NCBI RefSeq assembly: GCF_031759225.1
Contig: NZ_CP134494.1
Location: forward strand, 2,788,501 to 2,852,500
Reading direction: 5' to 3'
Length of the DNA: 64,000 nt
DNA from: Mesobacillus jeotgali
GTDB lineage: Bacteria; Bacillota; Bacilli; Bacillales; Cytobacillaceae
Below the pieces are notes generated by a model. It was not told the origin of the DNA, did not search any database, and saw only the letters and a list, made by a program, of their open reading frames with translations. Below are positions 58,632-64,000 of this stretch, one piece after another; position 1 is the first letter of the stretch, and every line of letters starts with the position of its first letter. A program made the translations under genes and the position numbers.

Positions 58632-58649
58632 ACCCAGCATTAGCTGGGT
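58632..58649 (-). terminator. Terminator of COG0523 GTPase gene
   Basis: ACCCAGC/GCTGGGT stem with 4-base loop; T run on the minus strand, 16 bases after the stop. Confidence 0.82.
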
Positions 58650-58664
58650 AAATTGGTGATGAAC

Positions 58665-59579
58665 TTACTTTTCAAGGTCTGTCAGCTGTTGTCCTAAAAG
58701 GCTCCAGTCTGTTACCTGGCCGATAAAAACGAGATTGAGCGGCATTTTCATATACTCCTTCATATATAAAGGCATCCCATAAGAATACTGGAAGAGATCT
58801 GGATATTGAGAATGGTCAAATAATACATACCCTTTTATCCGATAAATCGAATCGGGCAGCGCCCTCAAAAAGTCTTCAAAACGCTCGTGGCTGATGGAGC
58901 CTTTGAATTGATGAACAAACGTGCTTAGCCTCAAATCAGCCTGTACATGCGCCCCAGGACTTTTAGCTTTTTCGGTATACGCCAATTCTTGAAGCAGTTT
59001 CATGGGCACTTTCGAATAGGTACTTAAGATACATTTAGCTTGAGAATTAAGCCCTTGGATGTCCAGGTTGATTTTTGCCTTTTCGGCTTCATTGAGAAGA
59101 TCTGACTTATTAACGATGATGAGGTCAGCATGCTTCACTTGCTCAAGCAAGAGCTGATGCACTTGTGGGTCCAATGTTGCCCTATTGAGCCACTGAATCC
59201 CATCAACTGTTGTGATGATCCCTTTGATTGCAAGCTTGTCCGCAAATAATGGTGACAGGACAGCATCCAAAACCTCAACCGGATGAGCCGCACCTGTGGT
59301 CTCTATATAAATCGCATCGAGCTCATGGTCAAATAACAATCCCTGAAGCTGGGATTCTAATTTATCCTGGATTGTACAGCAAATACATCCTCCCAAAAGC
59401 TCTTTCAGGGGAACATCTGTATCAACAGCATCTGAATCGATCGAAACACTTCCAAGCTCGTTCATCATAACGGCAATTGTTCGTCCGCTATCTTTTTCAT
59501 GCTGTAAAATTTGTTTGAGCAATGTTGTTTTACCAGTGCCAAGGAAACCTGACAAAATGTAAACCTCTGTTTTTTTCAT
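58665..59579 (-). CDS. COG0523 GTPase, CobW/ZagA-like metal chaperone
   Basis: 304 residues. P-loop GFLGTGKTTLLKQ near 11-23, metal-binding GGCICCTIQ (the CxCC hallmark near 64-68), ETTGAAHP (switch), and NKSDLL for guanine. The C-terminal CobW_C domain starts near 210 (RLSTFVHQFKGSISHERFEDFL). These GTPases deliver zinc or other metals to target enzymes. No palindromic Zur site is obvious upstream, so the metal is not fixed by context. Confidence 0.88.
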   Translation of the reverse strand: MKKTEVYILSGFLGTGKTTLLKQILQHEKDSGRTIAVMMNELGSVSIDSDAVDTDVPLKELLGGCICCTIQDKLESQLQGLLFDHELDAIYIETTGAAHPVEVLDAVLSPLFADKLAIKGIITTVDGIQWLNRATLDPQVHQLLLEQVKHADLIIVNKSDLLNEAEKAKINLDIQGLNSQAKCILSTYSKVPMKLLQELAYTEKAKSPGAHVQADLRLSTFVHQFKGSISHERFEDFLRALPDSIYRIKGYVLFDHSQYPDLFQYSYGMPLYMKEYMKMPLNLVFIGQVTDWSLLGQQLTDLEK

Positions 59580-59644
59580 TTCATATCCGCCTATCTTTTC
59601 TATGTAATATGGAAAATCTCCAGCAAATGCTGGAGATCCGCCTT

Positions 59645-61147
59645 TTATTTATTCATTTCCTGCTTTAACACTTCAAGTGCTTTTTGAATCTGCGGGTCGT
59701 CATTTTTGATTTGTTCACGTAAAGCATTCATTAATTCTATGGTGGAGCTTCCTTTAAGGATACCCGTTTCTTCAAGTTCTTTTGATTTTTGGAAAGCCTT
59801 CACAGCTTCCTTGGTTTTATCATCATAAAAACCGTCTTCACGTCCTGGATCGAATCCAAGAGCTTTAAGCATTTTCTGTGCAGCCTTGACTTGTTCTGAA
59901 GCAGTTGATTCCTTCAATTCCGCTTCTGGATCGATGAATGGCAATGATGCATATTCCGGCATTGATACTTCATAGTCCGGCTTAATACCTTTCTTATGAA
60001 TCCAATTGCCTTTAGGCGTCAACCATTTTTCTGTAGTGAACTTCATATTCGATCCGTCTGAAAAATCTTCTGCTCGCTGAACAGTCCCTTTACCGAATGA
60101 CTTTTCCCCTACAAGAGGAACTCCAGCAGATTCGCTAACTGCTCCTGCCAGGATCTCGGATGCACTGGCACTCCCTTTATCAATGACCACGACTAATGGG
60201 AGGTTTTGGCTATTTTCATTTTCTGAAGCATATTTCTCTACATTGCCTTTGCGGTCTTCAACCTGGAAAAGGATCTCACCTTCAGGTACAAAAAGACTGG
60301 ATATTTTTATGGCCTGGTCCAAGAGCCCACCAGGGTTTTGGCGGAGATCAAGAATTAAACCTTTCATCCCTTGTTTTTGAAGATCATTCAAGATATTGAC
60401 CAGTTCGTTTGCTGTGTTTTGCGAGAAATTCGTAATCTGGACTTTCGCAATTCCTCCATCCAGCATTTCTCCATATACCGTTTCAATCGGTATTGTATCT
60501 CGGGTTATTGTGACGTCCACCGGTTTTTCTCCACCCTGGCGAAGAATCGAAAGCTTTACGTCCGTTCCCTTTTCCCCTCTTATTAGTGACACCGCTTCGG
60601 TTGAGCTCATTCCTTGTAGACTTTTCCCGTCAACTGACATGATCTTGTCCTCAGGCTGAAGGCCAGCCTTTTCCGCCGGAGAACCCTTTAACGGAGTGAC
60701 AATGAAAATGAATCCATCTCTCTCCTGGATTTCAGCTCCGATTCCCTCAAACGAAGACGATAGGCTCTGATGAAAATTTTTAGCATCTTCTTGACTCATA
60801 TAATCTGAATATGGATCATCCAATGATTCAAGCATGCCATCTATCGCACCATTTATAAGCTTTTCCTGATCGACTTCCTGGAAATAGTCATTTTTCAAAG
60901 TATCATATGCGTCGTATAGCTTTGCAAATTCTTCTCTTTCCCTAATTACCTGCACCGCTGGCTTGTCCTCGCCGAAAGCAAGTGCAAAGGTAGTGATACC
61001 CGCTGTTAAAAAGACTAGAAAAAACAACAGCATTGCAAAGTGGAACTTTTTTATCCGAAGAAAACTATTCTTAGACTCAGTTTCTGCAGCCTTTTCCTGG
61101 CCCTTTAGCTCTTCTTTGTTTTCTTCATTCATATTCTGCTGATCCAA
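59645..61147 (-). CDS. C-terminal processing peptidase (S41), CtpA/CtpB-like
   Basis: 500 residues from TTG 61147. A cytosolic tail, one membrane helix (FAMLLFFLVFLTAGITTFALAF), then a cap region, PDZ domain (GSPAEKAGLQPEDKIMSVDG), protease core (LDLRQNPGGLLDQ; Ser in DKGSASASEIL near 328; Lys in GEKSFGKGTV near 353) and a C-terminal peptidoglycan-binding domain (QKMLKALGFDPGREDGFYD). That is the layout of Bacillus CtpA and CtpB; CtpB acts in sporulation signalling by cutting SpoIVFA. Which of the two it is cannot be told from context. Confidence 0.92.
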   Translation of the reverse strand: MDQQNMNEENKEELKGQEKAAETESKNSFLRIKKFHFAMLLFFLVFLTAGITTFALAFGEDKPAVQVIREREEFAKLYDAYDTLKNDYFQEVDQEKLINGAIDGMLESLDDPYSDYMSQEDAKNFHQSLSSSFEGIGAEIQERDGFIFIVTPLKGSPAEKAGLQPEDKIMSVDGKSLQGMSSTEAVSLIRGEKGTDVKLSILRQGGEKPVDVTITRDTIPIETVYGEMLDGGIAKVQITNFSQNTANELVNILNDLQKQGMKGLILDLRQNPGGLLDQAIKISSLFVPEGEILFQVEDRKGNVEKYASENENSQNLPLVVVIDKGSASASEILAGAVSESAGVPLVGEKSFGKGTVQRAEDFSDGSNMKFTTEKWLTPKGNWIHKKGIKPDYEVSMPEYASLPFIDPEAELKESTASEQVKAAQKMLKALGFDPGREDGFYDDKTKEAVKAFQKSKELEETGILKGSSTIELMNALREQIKNDDPQIQKALEVLKQEMNK

Positions 61148-61240
61148 CCCTTTTCACCACTTTCCAATCAAGCTTAAAATCCTTAATGATTAGGATAACA
61201 TTTTTGCTGTAAAATTAACAGAAAAATAGGTATTGCAAAA

Positions 61241-61270
61241 AGAGGGGTCCCAAAATTTGGGACACCCTCT
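61241..61270 (-). terminator. Terminator of copZ
   Basis: AGAGGGGTCCC and GGGACACCCTCT form a long stem over a short AT loop; T run on the minus strand. Confidence 0.85.
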
Positions 61271-61322
61271 CTTTTTTAGGTGGCAGTGAAAAGTTTGGTC
61301 TCCACCCCACCAATCAGAATTC

Positions 61323-61529
61323 CTACTCTACATCGTATCCTTGATCTTCAACTGCTGACTTCAATTTGCTTACTTCTGCTTTTGATGCATCATATTCGAC
61401 CTCAGCTTTTCCTTCTGACAGGGAAACGACGACGCTTGCTACTCCGTCTACGCCCATCAATGCATTCTTAACTGCCTTTTCGCAGTGTCCGCAAGTCATT
61501 CCAGATACATTTAAAGTTGTTTTTTCCAT
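61323..61529 (-). CDS. copZ: Copper chaperone CopZ
   Basis: 68 residues, one heavy-metal-associated domain. GMTCGHCEKAV carries the Cu(I)-binding CxxC, with LKSAVEDQGYDVE at the end as usual. It carries cytosolic Cu(I) to CopA, encoded 27 bases upstream on the same strand, so the two are one operon. RBS GAGAGGAAG. Induction by copper through CsoR is usual, but its operator would lie past the window edge. Confidence 0.95.
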   Translation of the reverse strand: MEKTTLNVSGMTCGHCEKAVKNALMGVDGVASVVVSLSEGKAEVEYDASKAEVSKLKSAVEDQGYDVE

Positions 61530-61556
61530 TTGAAATCTTCCTCTCTTATTCTAAAT

Positions 61557-63956
61557 TTATAACTTAATCCGCTTCAAACGAAGGGAATTAGTCACTACAG
61601 AAACTGAACTGAATGCCATAGCAGCACCTGCTACCCAAGGAGCCAGAAGACCCATGGCAGCAATCGGGATTCCCGCTGAGTTGTATGCGAGAGCCCAGAA
61701 CAAGTTTTGGCGGATGTTTTGCATTGTTTTTTTACTCAATGATATTGCTTTAGGAATCAGCGTCAACTCACCACCGAGAATAGTGACATCAGCAGCCTCG
61801 ATGGCAACATCCGTCCCTGTGCCAATGGCAATACCGATATCAGCCAGCGCAAGAGCAGGTGCATCATTGATGCCGTCCCCGACCATCGCGACTTTCTTGC
61901 CTTGAAGCTGAAGTTCTTTGACATGATTCGCTTTTTCTTCAGGCAGGACTTCTGCGATTACATTATCTACACCAACTTGGGCTGCGATTGCTTTAGCAGT
62001 CCGGCTATTGTCACCAGTTAGCATATACACTTCAATACCCATGGATTTGAGCTCTTCAATCGCCGTTTTCGCTGTTTCTTTTACTGTATCGGCAACTGCA
62101 ACAATCCCGCTTACTTTATTGTTGATCGCGATCATCATCGCAGTCTTGCCCTCGGTCTCAAGTCGCTCAAGCCTTTCTTCATATCGAGCGAATTCGATAC
62201 CTTCTTTGCCCATCAGCTTTCTGGTTCCGACAAATACTTTCTCACCACTGATGGTTGCTTCAATTCCGTGGCCCGGTATTGCAGCGAACTCATCCATAGG
62301 TAAGACCTCTATATTTTTTGCGTTGCCGTATTCCACAATGGCTTCAGCTAGAGGATGCTCAGATGCTTTTTCAGCAGATACCAAATATTTAAGGACCTTT
62401 TCATCGTCCCCAAAAATTTCAAGGTCGGTCACGCTTGGTTTCCCTTTAGTAATTGTTCCCGTTTTATCAAGAACAATAGCATTAATTTTATGTGTTGCTT
62501 CTAAGTGCTCTCCACCCTTAAAAAGGATCCCATTTTCTGCCCCTTTACCTGTTCCGACCATAATGGAGGTCGGAGTTGCAAGACCAAGTGCACAAGGGCA
62601 GGCAATGACGAGGACGGCAATGGCTGTTTCCAAAGCCGAAGCAAAATCGCCAGGAGTGATAACAAAGTACCAGACAAGGAATGTGACGATCGCGATTGCC
62701 ACAACAATCGGAACAAAAATTCCAGAAATCTGATCTGCCACACGCTGGATTGGAGCTTTGCTGCCCTGGGCGTCTTCTACTACCTTAATGATTCCTGCAA
62801 GAGCGGTATCTTTACCGACCTTTGTTGCTGTCATCGTCAAAGTACCATTTTTATTGATGGTAGCACCGATTAGGGAGTCACCGGCTGCTTTTTCAACTGG
62901 AATTGATTCTCCGGTGATCATCGCTTCATCCACAGCGGACTGTCCGGATACAACCTTGCCATCGACTGGGATCTTCTCTCCTGGTTTAACGAGAATGATA
63001 TCATTTACTCTTACTTCTTCTATCGGCAGTTTAATCTCCTCGCCATCCCTGATGACAGTCGCTTCTTTAGCCTGCAGGCTTAGAAGCTTGGAGATTGCTT
63101 CAGTCGTGCGTCCTTTTGCAAGGGCTTCAAATAATTTCCCTACTAGGATCAAAGTTATCAGTACAGCACTTGTTTCAAAATACAAATGAGGCATATATGC
63201 TGGGTTTCCAATTGTTTTAAATGCTTCAGCAAGGCTGTAAAAATAGGCTGCAGATGTACCTAGTGCAACTAGCACATCCATATTGGCGCTCTTGTTCTTG
63301 AGTGACTTATAGGCACCAATATAAAATTGCCCGCCAATCCAGAATTGAACCGGAGTGGCCAATAACAGCTGGAACCACGGATTCATCAACAGATGCGGCA
63401 TTGGCAGTCCCGTATCCCAGGGTGCGTGGCCAATCATCGTATAAAGAAGCGGAAGAGATAAAAGGATGGATATGAATAATTTTCGTTTCTTCGCATTTAT
63501 TTCCTCTTCTTTTTGCTGGGCCTTTGCTTCCCTCTGGACCTTCTCTTTAGCATCATAGCCAAGATCCTGGATTTTGGCTATGATTTTCTCTGCTGAAAGG
63601 ACCGCACTATTAAACTCAACTGAAGCGGACTCTGTTGCAAGGTTAACAGTGGCTGCTTCCATTCCGTCCATTTTGTTGAGCACTTTTTCAATTCTTGTTG
63701 AGCAAGCTGCGCAGGTCATGCCGAAAACATCCAAATCCACTTTTTCGTATCTGACCCCGTAGCCAAGATCATTGATTTTGTCGAATATATCATCAGGTTT
63801 GATTTTTTCTGGTTCAAATGTGACTGAGGCATTTTCCATCGCAAGGTTAACGGTTGCTTCGACGCCATCCATTTTATTAAGGACCTTCTCAATCCTTGTC
63901 GAACAGGAGGCACATGTCATCCCCGTAATGTCGACAGTCATTTGTTCTTTCATCAT
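61557..63956 (-). CDS. copA: Copper-exporting P-type ATPase CopA
   Basis: 799 residues. Two N-terminal metal domains (GMTCASC, Cys15/18; GMTCAAC, Cys82/85), eight membrane helices, the CPC site in [15 protein letters not shown] near 453, the phosphorylated Asp in [11 protein letters not shown] near 495, TGDN and [10 protein letters not shown]. It pumps Cu(I) out of the cytosol at the cost of ATP. ATG 63956 is followed at once by a second ATG that sits better from GGGGTG and may be the true start. Both metal domains are intact. Confidence 0.95.
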   Translation of the reverse strand: MMKEQMTVDITGMTCASCSTRIEKVLNKMDGVEATVNLAMENASVTFEPEKIKPDDIFDKINDLGYGVRYEKVDLDVFGMTCAACSTRIEKVLNKMDGMEAATVNLATESASVEFNSAVLSAEKIIAKIQDLGYDAKEKVQREAKAQQKEEEINAKKRKLFISILLSLPLLYTMIGHAPWDTGLPMPHLLMNPWFQLLLATPVQFWIGGQFYIGAYKSLKNKSANMDVLVALGTSAAYFYSLAEAFKTIGNPAYMPHLYFETSAVLITLILVGKLFEALAKGRTTEAISKLLSLQAKEATVIRDGEEIKLPIEEVRVNDIILVKPGEKIPVDGKVVSGQSAVDEAMITGESIPVEKAAGDSLIGATINKNGTLTMTATKVGKDTALAGIIKVVEDAQGSKAPIQRVADQISGIFVPIVVAIAIVTFLVWYFVITPGDFASALETAIAVLVIACPCALGLATPTSIMVGTGKGAENGILFKGGEHLEATHKINAIVLDKTGTITKGKPSVTDLEIFGDDEKVLKYLVSAEKASEHPLAEAIVEYGNAKNIEVLPMDEFAAIPGHGIEATISGEKVFVGTRKLMGKEGIEFARYEERLERLETEGKTAMMIAINNKVSGIVAVADTVKETAKTAIEELKSMGIEVYMLTGDNSRTAKAIAAQVGVDNVIAEVLPEEKANHVKELQLQGKKVAMVGDGINDAPALALADIGIAIGTGTDVAIEAADVTILGGELTLIPKAISLSKKTMQNIRQNLFWALAYNSAGIPIAAMGLLAPWVAGAAMAFSSVSVVTNSLRLKRIKL

Positions 63957-64000
63957 CTACACCCCGTTTCAATTGAAAGTTTCATTTCCTCTTTACTATT

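Overview
The window reads as a chromosomal stretch of a Bacillus-like Firmicute (Bacillaceae). The evidence is strong GGAGG ribosome-binding sites with frequent TTG/GTG starts, a B. subtilis-type Ku/LigD pair with the ligase domain first, a YdjO-like cold-inducible protein, a YxlE-YxlF-YxlG set, a GerT/CotP-like Hsp20 spore protein and a CopZ/CopA pair. I cannot name a species from the sequence alone.

Positions 1 to about 30,680 are a visibly AT-rich accessory island. It ends in the 3' two thirds of a tRNA-Leu(CAG) gene (30622-30676), which still has its own terminator, so this tRNA gene was an integration site. From left to right the island holds: (a) nucleases and repair-like genes (partial HNH nuclease, RadC/JAB protein, a MIG/MutY-like glycosylase beside a predicted PD-(D/E)XK nuclease, and an Mrr-like nuclease); (b) a minus-strand operon at 4514-13046 with the DISARM core drmA and drmB, preceded by two overlapping genes that look like a split DrmE and followed by a small predicted nuclease, with no methylase and no PLD-type drmC; (c) two uncharacterised genes; (d) an apparently intact 5.5 kb IS1-like transposon (15090-20628) with TG...CA ends, 8-bp target duplication and four 21-22 bp repeats per end, carrying a GNAT acetyltransferase and small proteins; (e) an ABC-3C-like Mrr-fold protein; (f) an 8.8 kb integrative replicon or phage-satellite-like element (21822-30632) with integrase, excisionase, RusA, Rep-like and DUF927-like AAA genes, plus tiny ORFs including a glycine-zipper peptide pair.

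From about 30.7 kb to the end the sequence looks like ordinary chromosome. It contains: a LysE-type exporter; a YsnB-like phosphodiesterase; a sulfite-oxidase-like enzyme; Ku and LigD facing outward from a shared spacer (NHEJ repair); DapF; a cysteine-rich copper-storage-like protein; a subtilase; the YxlEFG-like ABC transporter; an amidohydrolase; and a GNAT acetyltransferase behind an unusual structured leader. These are followed by an SDR, a GerT-like protein, a YkwD-like CAP protein, a lipoprotein/OmpR-type regulator/histidine kinase operon, a persulfide-stress cluster (CstR repressor and three rhodanese-like proteins with two visible operator-promoters), a COG0523 GTPase, a CtpA/B-type protease, and the copper chaperone and exporter CopZ/CopA.

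The best candidates for something undescribed are the methylase-less DISARM variant with a two-gene DrmE, the multi-repeat IS1-like transposon, and the tRNA T-arm-like switch in the leader at 47012-47186.
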